A stretch of DNA of 64,000 nt, taken from NCBI GenBank assembly GCA_041658185.1, contig JBBAAR010000013.1:1-64000 (forward strand), written 5' to 3'. Under the pieces are notes generated by a model. That model saw only the letters and a list, made by a program, of their open reading frames with translations. It had not been told where the DNA came from and ran no database searches. The position numbers and the translations under genes were made by a program. This DNA comes from UBA8919 sp041658185 (GTDB taxonomy: Bacteria; Elusimicrobiota; UBA8919). Positions 18,168-26,732 of the stretch are shown piece by piece (position 1 is the stretch's first letter; every line of letters starts with the position of its first letter).

Positions 18168-18227
18168 TTTTCCTGAACCTCCCTTATTTATCACGATATT
18201 TGCAAAATCGTGGATTGACATCCACCG

Positions 18228-21200
18228 CTACAAATCCACATCAATAGTGCCTTTTTTCATTTCAAAATTCCATTTCCAGATTTCATATATTACCGGATAT
18301 ACTAAAAGTTCCATAATGAAACTTGTAAAAATTCCGCCTACCATAGGTGCCGCAATTCTTTTCATCAAATCGGCGCCTGTTCCCATTGACCACATTATCG
18401 GAACCAGTCCTATAAATGTCGTACCAACAGTCATCATTTTAGGTCTTATTCTTTTCACTGCTCCGTGTATAATTGCTGCTTTTAAGTCGGCAAGTGTTTT
18501 CATTTTCCCCTGTTTAACCGCATCATTGTAAGACAAATCAAGAAACAAAAGCATAAACACGCCTGTCTCAGCGTCAAGTCCCATCAAAGCAATCATTCCG
18601 ACCCAGACACCGATAGAAATATTATAACCAAGTATGTACATAAACCATATCGCACCGACTAAAGAGAAAGGAACTGCAAGAAAAACAATCATTGTTTTCA
18701 CTGCTGATTTTGTGTTCATGTACAGCAGAAGAAAAATAATAAAAATTGTTACCGGAATGATTACTTTAAGCCGTTCTCTGACTCTCATCATATTTTCATA
18801 TTGTCCGCTCCATAAAAGCGAATAGCCGGTGGGCAGGGTTAATTTTTCTTTAACAATTTTTTTTGCGTCCTGCACATAACTTCCGATATCTCTTCCAGCC
18901 ATATCCACATAAACATAGCCGGTAAGAAGTCCATTTTCATTTCTTATCATTGAAGGTCCTAATGAAAGATGAATATCCGCAAGTTCACCCAACGGAATTT
19001 GTGCTCCCGACATTGTCGGAACCAATACCCTTCTCAGTTTTGGTAAAGTGTCTCTCAATTCACGGGCATACCTGACATTTATCGTATATCTTTCACGACC
19101 CTCAACTGTTGTTGTGATTGGTTCTCCGCCGATTGCAGACATAATTACCATTTCCGCTTCTTTTATACTCAGTCCATACCGCGCAAGTTGTTCTCTTTTT
19201 AAATCAAAGTCCAGAAAGTACCCGCCTGCAACCCTTTCAGCATAAATGCTTCTCGTTCCTTTAATATCTTTTAAAATCATTTCCAGGTGAACCCCGAGTT
19301 TTTCTATTTCTTTCAAGTCACCACCTGAGATTTTTATTCCAACCGGAGTTCTAACGCCTGTAGTCAACATATCAATTCTTGCTTTAATCGGCATTGTCCA
19401 TGCATTTGAGACACCCGGAAATTGCATTTTAGAATCCATCTCATTTATTATATCTTCCCATGTAACTCTATCCCGCCAAACAGGTCTGAATGGTTTCTGA
19501 AAAATTTCCGGCATCCATGAATACCATCTCTTAACTTTACGCCATTCTTTTTCCGGTTTCAGTATAACAGTGGTCTCCATCATTGAAAACGGAGCAGGGT
19601 CAGTGGATGTATCAGCCCTGCCTGCTTTTCCAAAGACCCTTTCTACTTCCGGTGTACTTTTCAGGATTTTATCCATGGTTTGAAGTAATTTTTCCGCTTC
19701 TGTCACAGAAATACCGGGAAGAGTTGTCGGCATATACAAAATAGAGCCCTCATTTAACGGCGGCATAAACTCCGAGCCCAACTTAAAATAAATCGGAATT
19801 GTTGAGATGACTAAAATAATTGCGATAGCGATTGTAGTTCTTTTATATTTCAGCACAAGATTACATACCGGCTCGTATATCTTAAAAAGAATTTTGCTGA
19901 TTGGATGGTTTTCTTCCTTATAATACTTCCCTACCGTAATCGTATTAAATAAGGACGACAACCATTTGGGTTTGAAATGCACATAATCCATTCTTGTGAA
20001 AAGAAGCCGTATAGCGGGGTCTAATGTAATTGCCAAGACAGCTGCGAGAGCCAGCGCTAAATTTTTACTATATGCTAATGGCTTGAAAAGCCGGCCTTCC
20101 TGGTCAACAAGAGTAAAAACCGGCATAAAAGAAACGGAAATAACTAACAGAGAGAAAAATATGGAAGGAGCCACTTCTTGTAATGCCTGTATGCGGATTT
20201 TATGAAAGTCGCCAATTCTGCCGCCTTCTATCCACATCTCAAGTTTTTTGTACGCATTTTCAACTTCAACAATAGCACCGTCGCATAATACCCCTATTGA
20301 AATAGCAATCCCGGATAGAGACATGATATTTGAGGTAAGTCCCATAAGATACATCGGTATAAATGCCAAAACTACGGATAGAGGAATAGTTATTATCGGC
20401 ACAATCGCAGACGGAATATGCCACAAAAAAAGAAGAATTACCAGACAAACAACGAGCAATTCTTCTTTAAGTTGACTTATTAATGTACCTATTGCTTTGA
20501 GTATAAGTTCCGAACGGTCATATGTAGTTACAATTTCAACTCCTTTTGGAAGGGACGGTTCTATTTCTTTTATTTTTGATTTAACGCGGTTAATAACATT
20601 TAATGCGTTCTGTCCCTGTCGCATTATGACAATTCCGCCTACCGTATCTCCTTCTCCGTCTAAGTCGGCTATACCTCTTTTAATTTCAGGACCTAATGCT
20701 ACTTTTGCAATATTTTTTATCAATACCGGAGTACCGCTCATATTTCTTCCTACAACAATATCTTCAATATCTTTTTTTGATTTAACATAACCCCTTCCGC
20801 GAACCATATACTCGGCGCCGGAAAATTCCACAAGGCGCCCGCCGACATCATTATTGCCGTCTCTGATTGCATCAATTACTTTCATTAAAGGAATATTATA
20901 TGATACAAGTGCATTCGGATTTACATTTACCTGATATTGCTTTTGAAATCCGCCGATTGATGCGACCTCTGCTACTCCCGGAACTGATTGAATGTAATAC
21001 CGAAGATACCAATCCTGATAACTTCTTAAGTCCGCTAAACTGTTGTTTCCTGTTTTGTCAACAAGAGCATATTGAAATACCCATCCGACGCCGGTTGCAT
21101 CAGGACCCATTTCTGTTTTAACGCCTTCGGGTAGCCGCGGAAGTATTTTACTTAAATACTCCAGTGTCCGGCTTCTTGCCCAGTATATGTCGGTTCCGTC

Positions 21201-21533
21201 CTGAAAAATCACATATACATATGAAAACCCGAAATCAGAAAATCCGCGGATTGTTTTAACCTTCGGTGCACCGAGCATTGCTGTAACAATCGGATAAGTA
21301 ACCTGGTCCTCTATAACATCGGGGCTTCTGTCCCAGCGTGAATAAATTATGACCTGGGTATCCGATAAATCCGGGATAGCATCCAGCGGAATATTTTTTA
21401 TGCAATAAATCGCTGCTGCAACGGCAACAGCGGTAAAAATTATGACTAAAAATTTATTCTTCGCAGAAAACGCAACTACTCTCTCAATAAATCCTGTGCT
21501 ATTCGCACGATGATTTTGATTTTTACTTTCCAT
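18228..21533 (-). CDS. cusA: Copper/silver efflux RND transporter (inner-membrane pump)
   Basis: This 1,101-residue heavy-metal RND protein has twelve predicted membrane segments and two large periplasmic loops. The methionines that form the Cu(I)/Ag(I) site of E. coli CusA are in place: LYMPTTLPGIS, DPAPFSMMETT and RIDMLTTG. Conserved membrane motifs such as GVLCDGAIVEVENAYKK are intact. It works with the adaptor and outer-membrane channel encoded just upstream, with which it overlaps by 11 bases. Confidence 0.95.
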   Translation of the reverse strand: MESKNQNHRANSTGFIERVVAFSAKNKFLVIIFTAVAVAAAIYCIKNIPLDAIPDLSDTQVIIYSRWDRSPDVIEDQVTYPIVTAMLGAPKVKTIRGFSDFGFSYVYVIFQDGTDIYWARSRTLEYLSKILPRLPEGVKTEMGPDATGVGWVFQYALVDKTGNNSLADLRSYQDWYLRYYIQSVPGVAEVASIGGFQKQYQVNVNPNALVSYNIPLMKVIDAIRDGNNDVGGRLVEFSGAEYMVRGRGYVKSKKDIEDIVVGRNMSGTPVLIKNIAKVALGPEIKRGIADLDGEGDTVGGIVIMRQGQNALNVINRVKSKIKEIEPSLPKGVEIVTTYDRSELILKAIGTLISQLKEELLVVCLVILLFLWHIPSAIVPIITIPLSVVLAFIPMYLMGLTSNIMSLSGIAISIGVLCDGAIVEVENAYKKLEMWIEGGRIGDFHKIRIQALQEVAPSIFFSLLVISVSFMPVFTLVDQEGRLFKPLAYSKNLALALAAVLAITLDPAIRLLFTRMDYVHFKPKWLSSLFNTITVGKYYKEENHPISKILFKIYEPVCNLVLKYKRTTIAIAIILVISTIPIYFKLGSEFMPPLNEGSILYMPTTLPGISVTEAEKLLQTMDKILKSTPEVERVFGKAGRADTSTDPAPFSMMETTVILKPEKEWRKVKRWYSWMPEIFQKPFRPVWRDRVTWEDIINEMDSKMQFPGVSNAWTMPIKARIDMLTTGVRTPVGIKISGGDLKEIEKLGVHLEMILKDIKGTRSIYAERVAGGYFLDFDLKREQLARYGLSIKEAEMVIMSAIGGEPITTTVEGRERYTINVRYARELRDTLPKLRRVLVPTMSGAQIPLGELADIHLSLGPSMIRNENGLLTGYVYVDMAGRDIGSYVQDAKKIVKEKLTLPTGYSLLWSGQYENMMRVRERLKVIIPVTIFIIFLLLYMNTKSAVKTMIVFLAVPFSLVGAIWFMYILGYNISIGVWVGMIALMGLDAETGVFMLLFLDLSYNDAVKQGKMKTLADLKAAIIHGAVKRIRPKMMTVGTTFIGLVPIMWSMGTGADLMKRIAAPMVGGIFTSFIMELLVYPVIYEIWKWNFEMKKGTIDVDL

Positions 21534-22722
21534 GTTTATGTTCCCCTGACATTCCCTGTATTGCTGATTTCAATTTTGACTCGGAGTCAATTAAAAAGTT
21601 TGCCGAGGTTACAACTTCTTCTCCAACAGAAAGCCCTGAAATAACTTCGTAATATCCTTCCGCACTATGTCCGACTTGAATCTCTCTCGGTTCATAGACA
21701 CCCTGCCCTTTTTTTACAAAAACAATCTGTCTTGTTCCCGTATCAATGACTGCTTCTTCCGGAACAGCAATTTTTTCTCCGAAGTCAACATGGATGACGG
21801 CATCCACATACATATCGGGTTTAAGTAATCCTTCGGGATTAGATACTTCTGCCCGTACCCGCAATGTTCTGGATTCACTGTCTAAATAAGTATCAACTGC
21901 CTTTATCTCTCCGTGAAATTTCTTTCCGGGCAACGCTACGGATGTGACCTCCATAATTTGTCCCGGTTTAACTAAACCGATTTCGGACATATAAATCTGT
22001 GCATATACCCAGACCGTCCCGCCGGGTTTTCCAACTAAAATAAGATTAGTAAATGTCTCCGTACTTTTTGATAATTCCGCAATCTGGCTGTCGGACAAGC
22101 CTAAATGTTTCAGGCGGAGTGTTGATGAATCTAACAGCGAATCTGCCTGTTGAATAAATTCCTGCTCCTGCGAAGAATTTTCTAAAGCAAGTTCCTTTCG
22201 TCTGGCAATTGTCTGTTGATATTCAATAATAGCGTTATAAAGTTCAGGGTCATGTGCGACCCTGCCTGAAGCGCGGATATCAAAAATAAGCTTTTGTTTT
22301 TTCACAATTGCGGTTTTTACACCAATCAACTGTTGTTTTTCTTCCGATATAGTTACGGAAGACAGACCTTCTACTTTGGATGCACTGTTATTTTCCTCAA
22401 CCTCATATGGCACCATTTCCATACCCATAGAATCCTTGCCTGGCTTATCGGAAATTTCGTTCGGACTCATTGAAGAGCGATATATTGTTTTTTTCTTTGA
22501 TGGCTGGACGGCAATAGGTTTTTCTTCCATCGGCACCAGTTTCATCCCGCAAATCGGACAATCGCCGGGTTTATCGGAAATATATGTGGGATGCATTGGG
22601 CAATGATATTTTTGAGATACTTTCTTGGAACTTCCGTGAGAGGTTTCTTTTTTTGAGCAAGAGTAAATAAGTAGCAGTGGAACTATCAAAAACAATACGA
22701 AAAAAATATTCTTTATTTTCAT
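21523..22722 (-). CDS. cusB: Efflux RND periplasmic adaptor with heavy-metal-binding N-terminus
   Basis: A lipoprotein-like signal (LLLIYSCSKK) is followed by a heavy-metal-binding module (YHCPMHPTYISDKPGDCPIC, GMKLVPM) and a second, partial copy. The CusB-type adaptor fold follows (barrel, lipoyl and helical hairpin regions; GGTVWVYAQIYMSEIGLVKP, RTLRVRAEVSNPEGLLKPDM). It links the pump to the outer-membrane channel and probably loads metal onto the pump. It overlaps the genes on both sides. Confidence 0.9.
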   Translation of the reverse strand: MKIKNIFFVLFLIVPLLLIYSCSKKETSHGSSKKVSQKYHCPMHPTYISDKPGDCPICGMKLVPMEEKPIAVQPSKKKTIYRSSMSPNEISDKPGKDSMGMEMVPYEVEENNSASKVEGLSSVTISEEKQQLIGVKTAIVKKQKLIFDIRASGRVAHDPELYNAIIEYQQTIARRKELALENSSQEQEFIQQADSLLDSSTLRLKHLGLSDSQIAELSKSTETFTNLILVGKPGGTVWVYAQIYMSEIGLVKPGQIMEVTSVALPGKKFHGEIKAVDTYLDSESRTLRVRAEVSNPEGLLKPDMYVDAVIHVDFGEKIAVPEEAVIDTGTRQIVFVKKGQGVYEPREIQVGHSAEGYYEVISGLSVGEEVVTSANFLIDSESKLKSAIQGMSGEHKHGK

Positions 22723-23972
22723 TTCAAACCTCCGTCAATAAATTCGGTTCCTGCTATTTTTTCAAGCATAGCCAGATTCTGATGATACTGGGAGATATAT
22801 TTATAATACTCAAGTTGAAAATCCAACAAAGTTCGGACACTGTCAAGCAAATTTAAAAAATCCTCTCTGTCGGCGCGGTAAGATGATTCGGTCACTTTTA
22901 AGGATTGCTCTGCCGGGGGCAACACACTTGTGCGATAAAGTTCTATAAGCCTCTCGGCAGTTTTCAGTTTTACAAAAATCTCTTTTGCCTGATATATAGC
23001 CATCAGTTCCATATTTTTACTCTCTGATTCTGCCATTTTTAATTCACTGGACATCTCTTTAACATTAAGTAAAGGTTTCCAGAACCAGAGTGGCACCGTA
23101 AATCCAAGCATAAAATCCTGGCTATCATTTCCCATTTCCATTTTTCTTTTGCGGTAAGTTAAATCAAAGTCGGGCAGGAATTCAGTATAAGACATTTTTT
23201 TCGCCCATTTATTTTTTGAAACCGCTGCATTTTGTTGTCTGATTTCAGGATTGTTTTCAACTGTCAACTTTTTTATTTCATCCCAGTTATTTTTTATATA
23301 TTTTGGCGTTAACTCTTCCGGCTCGCCTATAACTTCATCGGCATTTTTACCGATTAGCGAATTTAACTCTGCTTTGACCGTTTCTTTTTCTTGCTCCATT
23401 GTTATAACCATATTTGACATCTTTACCGCCTCTAACTGTGCACGCAAAACATCACCCTGACTTGCCTTTCCTGTTACATATTTTGACTCGGCGACTTTGC
23501 TGAAATTATTCATAATTTCAGAAGTTTGTTTATATGTTTCAATTGACTTGTTTATGTAAAAATACATCGCATAACTTATTTTCAAATCAGATAGAATTTC
23601 TAATTCGGTTTCTCTGTATTCCCATTCGGTCTTTTCCGCTTCATATCTTGCAATTTTTCCTTTAATTTCCAGTTTGCCGGGAAAAGGCACCATCTGACTT
23701 ATACCATACATTTTTTCCTCGGCATTATTCAAGTCAAAATCATTTTTCGGCACTTTCTGCCAGTCAATAAAAACTAAAGGATTTTCCCATGTTTTTTCCT
23801 GCCATATTTTTGATTTTGCTGCAGCCCATTTTTCTTTTGCAGCGATAATTTCAGGATTGTTTTGCTTCGCAGCATCAACAAGGACTTGCAAAAAAACTGT
23901 TTCGCCGGAAACACGGTTTATGCATAAATTACTTACAACAAAAATAAGAAATAATTTCAGTAAAATTTTCAT
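22719..23972 (-). CDS. cusC: TolC/CusC-like outer-membrane efflux channel
   Basis: An outer-membrane factor of about 417 residues with a signal peptide and two repeated coiled-coil halves (AAKEKWAAAKSKIWQEKTWE; VTESSYRADREDFLNLLDS, typical of the family's C-terminal half). I chose ATG 23972 because it gives a compact signal peptide. It completes the CBA tripartite pump. It overlaps cusB by four bases. Confidence 0.88.
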   Translation of the reverse strand: MKILLKLFLIFVVSNLCINRVSGETVFLQVLVDAAKQNNPEIIAAKEKWAAAKSKIWQEKTWENPLVFIDWQKVPKNDFDLNNAEEKMYGISQMVPFPGKLEIKGKIARYEAEKTEWEYRETELEILSDLKISYAMYFYINKSIETYKQTSEIMNNFSKVAESKYVTGKASQGDVLRAQLEAVKMSNMVITMEQEKETVKAELNSLIGKNADEVIGEPEELTPKYIKNNWDEIKKLTVENNPEIRQQNAAVSKNKWAKKMSYTEFLPDFDLTYRKRKMEMGNDSQDFMLGFTVPLWFWKPLLNVKEMSSELKMAESESKNMELMAIYQAKEIFVKLKTAERLIELYRTSVLPPAEQSLKVTESSYRADREDFLNLLDSVRTLLDFQLEYYKYISQYHQNLAMLEKIAGTEFIDGGLK

Positions 23973-24023
23973 AACTTTATTGTATAACAAAATCATAATA
24001 TTTTCAACAATATAATTTGCCGA

Positions 24024-24437
24024 TCATTTTTCTTCGGGCAGCGGATTTGAATCTTCCGGTTTAACCTGCTCAACTTCCGTTTTGATAAGTTCTTTATTGT
24101 GCTGATAACATTTCCCCGGTTTTGATTTCCGGTATTCGCAATCCTTCTCCGGACAGGCGTAAGTCATTAAGACCTGTTTCTTTTTAAGTTTCATGCCGCA
24201 TTCCGGACACTTCCCCGGTTTGTCGCTTTTTATTTCGGGATGCATCGGACAGACATAGGTTTTGGAATAAAAAGTCCCCCGAACTGCGGCTTTTTCCGGT
24301 TTCGCCGCCGCCTTTTCCTCGTGCTGATGCCCGCCGCTATCTTCACCCCCGCCACCGTGACACGACATAGCCGCCGCCCTGTTAACCAGCAAAAAACTCG
24401 CCAACAACATACTGCAAAAAACAAAAAACTTTTTCAT
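24024..24437 (-). CDS. Secreted heavy-metal-binding-domain protein
   Basis: A signal peptide, then a His-rich stretch and a heavy-metal-binding module (YVCPMHPEIKSDKPGKCPEC, GMKL), then a second Cys cluster (CPEKDCEYRKSKPGKC). The module is the same as in the CusB-like adaptor and in the protein at 31460. It probably sequesters copper in the periplasm. Confidence 0.8.
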   Translation of the reverse strand: MKKFFVFCSMLLASFLLVNRAAAMSCHGGGGEDSGGHQHEEKAAAKPEKAAVRGTFYSKTYVCPMHPEIKSDKPGKCPECGMKLKKKQVLMTYACPEKDCEYRKSKPGKCYQHNKELIKTEVEQVKPEDSNPLPEEK

Positions 24438-24438
24438 C

Positions 24439-24699
24439 TTACCCCCTCATTTTACCCAGAAGTTTAAACATCTCCGGACCTTTTACAACCGCTAAAATAA
24501 GTATAATCAGAATGTATGCCGAACCGAGTATTATGGCGGCGTAAGCATACTTTTTCCCGTTCAACTGCTGACCATCAGTTATTTCTTTCAGAGAAATTGC
24601 GCCAAAAACAACCGCCAGCACGGCTTTTTCAAGACCGAAAAGTTGGACGAAAGAAACCAATCCCAGCACAAAACTTGCAATCGCCAATTTGGACTTCAT
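24439..24699 (-). CDS. Small membrane protein, DUF4190-like
   Basis: An 86-residue protein with two or three hydrophobic helices (IASFVLGLVSFVQLFGLEKA, AAIILGSAYILIILILAVV) and the GAISLKEI loop typical of DUF4190-like proteins. It overlaps the anti-sigma gene by four bases. Its role in the metal-stress operon is unknown. Confidence 0.6.
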   Translation of the reverse strand: MKSKLAIASFVLGLVSFVQLFGLEKAVLAVVFGAISLKEITDGQQLNGKKYAYAAIILGSAYILIILILAVVKGPEMFKLLGKMRG

Positions 24700-25229
24700 T
24701 TTTTACACCTCCCACATTCAGATATTGAACCGCTTTTTTGTTGATGAGATTCACATAATATTTGGCAGTATTCATCGCAAAAATCCGTAAAATTTAACGG
24801 TGAAAATATTTTTTGCTGATTTGACGGTAAGCACATTTTTTTAACGAGTTGAACGATTTTCTCGCTGGTTTTGATGTTCTGTCCATACAGAAGCGGCGAG
24901 ACCACCGAAAAAATTAGAAATATGAATATAACAAAAGAACAGAAAACGGGTGCCGGGAGCCACCATCTCAATATTTTTTCCGCGATTTTATTTTTCACCG
25001 TATTGGATTCCGCATCTCTGATTTTCCGCCAAAAGTTTTGTCTGAAAACTGGCGATGGTTCTATTGAATCATGTTGTTTCAAATAAGTATCCTGATGAAA
25101 AAGAATCCCGTATTCTTTATTACAGTCAGAGCATATTTTCAAATGCTCAGAAATATCTTGCCGACAATGTTCATTCATCTCGCCGTCAAGATATGCAGAC
25201 AGTAACTTTTTCGCTTTTTTACAGTTCAT
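24696..25229 (-). CDS. Membrane anti-sigma factor with zinc-finger domain
   Basis: The N-terminal zf-HC2 domain (NCKKAKKLLSAYLDGE, then HLKICSDC) is typical of ZAS anti-sigma factors. One membrane segment follows (FCSFVIFIFLIFSVV), then a Cys-rich periplasmic tail (CDEYCQILC, ECGRCKK) that could sense metal or thiol stress directly. ATG 25229 is preferred since GAGAGG precedes it. The cognate sigma factor is encoded immediately upstream. Confidence 0.8.
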   Translation of the reverse strand: MNCKKAKKLLSAYLDGEMNEHCRQDISEHLKICSDCNKEYGILFHQDTYLKQHDSIEPSPVFRQNFWRKIRDAESNTVKNKIAEKILRWWLPAPVFCSFVIFIFLIFSVVSPLLYGQNIKTSEKIVQLVKKMCLPSNQQKIFSPLNFTDFCDEYCQILCESHQQKSGSISECGRCKK

Positions 25230-25264
25230 AATTTGCCTCTCTACTATATTAAACGGAATACAGG

Positions 25265-25849
25265 TCAAAAACTTGCGGTCAATTTTTGTTTTAAATTCTG
25301 GCGGGAGCGGAAAAGAAGAGATTCAACCGAAGAAACGGAACAACTGAGAATTTCCGATATTTCCTGATATGATTTATTTTCATACACGCGGAGGGTTAAA
25401 GCGATTCGCTGGTTTGACGGAAGTGAAAGTAACGCCGACCGAACCGTTTCATTAATCCGTTTTTGCTCCAGTATATTTTCCGGCTGACTTTTTGAAGTGT
25501 CGGAGATTTCTTTTGTTATTTCATTTTCATCCGTAACGATTGGTTTATCTATTGAATCCGTAACTGCGTGGAGTTTATTGGCAGGTTTTCTTTTATAGTC
25601 AATAGATATGTTTGCGGCAATTCTATAAAGCCAGGTTGAAAATTTTGAGGACGGTTTATAATTTGCAGCGGCGCGATAAATTCTTAAAAAGACCTCCTGT
25701 GCCAAATCCTCGGCGTCTTCCCTGCTGCCGACCATATGATAGATAAAATTGATAACCGGCTTTTCATATTTGTCCAACAATTTTTCAAAACACTGTTTGT
25801 CGCCGCGCTGGAATTCTAAAAATAATTTTATGTCATCGTCTTCAAGCAT
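25265..25849 (-). CDS. ECF (RpoE-type) RNA polymerase sigma factor
   Basis: A region-2 domain (EDAEDLAQEVFLRIYRA, FSTWLYRIAANISIDY) and region-4 domain (LPSNQRIALTLRVYENKSYQ, EISEILSCSVSSVESLLFR) define an ECF sigma factor of about 194 residues. I chose ATG 25849 (MLEDDDIKLF) because the longer frame begins with TTG and would include the promoter. It is followed by the anti-sigma gene and heads the copper operon, which it may control. Confidence 0.88.
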   Translation of the reverse strand: MLEDDDIKLFLEFQRGDKQCFEKLLDKYEKPVINFIYHMVGSREDAEDLAQEVFLRIYRAAANYKPSSKFSTWLYRIAANISIDYKRKPANKLHAVTDSIDKPIVTDENEITKEISDTSKSQPENILEQKRINETVRSALLSLPSNQRIALTLRVYENKSYQEISEILSCSVSSVESLLFRSRQNLKQKLTASF

Positions 25850-25861
25850 ATATCTGATGAC

Positions 25862-25890
25862 AGTATATCTCAAATTAAGTAAAATGTCAA
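25862..25890 (-). promoter_or_regulatory. Promoter of the sigma/metal-stress operon
   Basis: TTGACA (25890-25885), a 17-bp spacer and TATACT (25867-25862). The -10 box ends 12 bases before the ATG at 25849, leaving a leader of about 6 nt without a ribosome-binding site. Confidence 0.7.
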
Positions 25891-25911
25891 TAATCCGGAC
25901 AAATCAGTTCT

Positions 25912-26553
25912 TTACGACCGTTTGCGGATATAAACGGCATTTGCCAAATCCTCGTCAACGGCAAATTGAGAATGACCTACTTGCAGAACATATGAAGGAT
26001 ATTTTTGAATTAAGGTTATGCCCATACCCGGCAGTATTCCCATTGCCATAAGTTTCTGGAGTTTCTTGTTGTCTTTTGTCTGTATATAAGCAACCTTCCC
26101 GCTTTGATTCACTTCAAAGTTTGTCAGAGAAGAAATTACTTTACCGATACTTTCCCGGGATTTCCGGCAGCAGTCCCCTTCCGGGATAGGTCTTCCGTGA
26201 GGGCAGGTTCTCGGATGTCCGAGGAGTATGCAGATATTATCTTCAACGCCGTCGTGCAGCAGATGTTCAAATTTGCAACTCATCGTATGTATGAGTTCTT
26301 TCTTCACGTCAATAAGGTCGGCAAACAATCTCTCCGCCAACCTGTGTCGTCTCACTACTTTTTCTCCTTCTTTTTTCCCTCTCTCGGTAGGCACGACTCT
26401 GCCGTCAACTATTTTTATAAATCCTGCTTTTGCGAGTTCGGAAATCTCCAGTTCGCCTTTTGCGATACCTAAATCCATTGAACCCAGTTTATTCTCATTC
26501 AAAGATACCCATAACGTCTCAAGGATCTCCTCTGCCCGTTCACTCATACTCAT
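25912..26553 (-). CDS. DtxR-family metalloregulator with C-terminal FeoA-like domain
   Basis: The N-terminal winged helix and dimerisation part keep the DtxR metal ligands (RRHRLAERL, SCKFEHLL, then HPRTCPHGRPIP). Residues about 140-213 form an SH3/FeoA-like domain (MAMGILPGMGITLIQKYP, then VDEDLANAVYI). ATG 26553 is preceded by AGGAGG. The operon holds feoB but no separate feoA, so the C-terminal domain may also serve that role. It probably represses iron uptake when Fe(II) is bound. Confidence 0.85.
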   Translation of the reverse strand: MSMSERAEEILETLWVSLNENKLGSMDLGIAKGELEISELAKAGFIKIVDGRVVPTERGKKEGEKVVRRHRLAERLFADLIDVKKELIHTMSCKFEHLLHDGVEDNICILLGHPRTCPHGRPIPEGDCCRKSRESIGKVISSLTNFEVNQSGKVAYIQTKDNKKLQKLMAMGILPGMGITLIQKYPSYVLQVGHSQFAVDEDLANAVYIRKRS

Positions 26554-26555
26554 TT

Positions 26556-26732
26556 TTATTCCCTCCTTTTCAACAGAGATTTCAGCCAGCGCGGTTCGGG
26601 CGGCGTTTCGTAACCGCATTGCGGGCACCTTATAAGTTTGCACCCTTTCATCATGGGACAAGACGAGCACGATGTCTGCGCCTCGTCTTCATTAAACTCA
26701 AACCCGCATAAACTGCATTTAATTTTGCTCAT
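26556..26732 (-). CDS. Small zinc-ribbon protein of the Feo operon
   Basis: A 58-residue protein with three CxxC pairs (KCSLCGFEF, SCSSCPMMKGC, RCPQCGYETPPEP). Its ATG overlaps the stop of the FeoB membrane-domain gene (ATGA), and the DtxR gene starts three bases after its stop. Small Cys-rich proteins of this kind accompany FeoB in many anaerobes and may help deliver or sense iron. It is too short for routine gene calling but has clear coding character. Confidence 0.8.
   Translation of the reverse strand: MSKIKCSLCGFEFNEDEAQTSCSSCPMMKGCKLIRCPQCGYETPPEPRWLKSLLKRRE

Noticed and set aside
26165..26190. Similarity of cagtccccttccgggatagg in the DtxR gene to the palindromic element
   Set aside because: It encodes CPHGRPIPEGDC, which is conserved in the DtxR family itself, so no insertion is needed to explain it.
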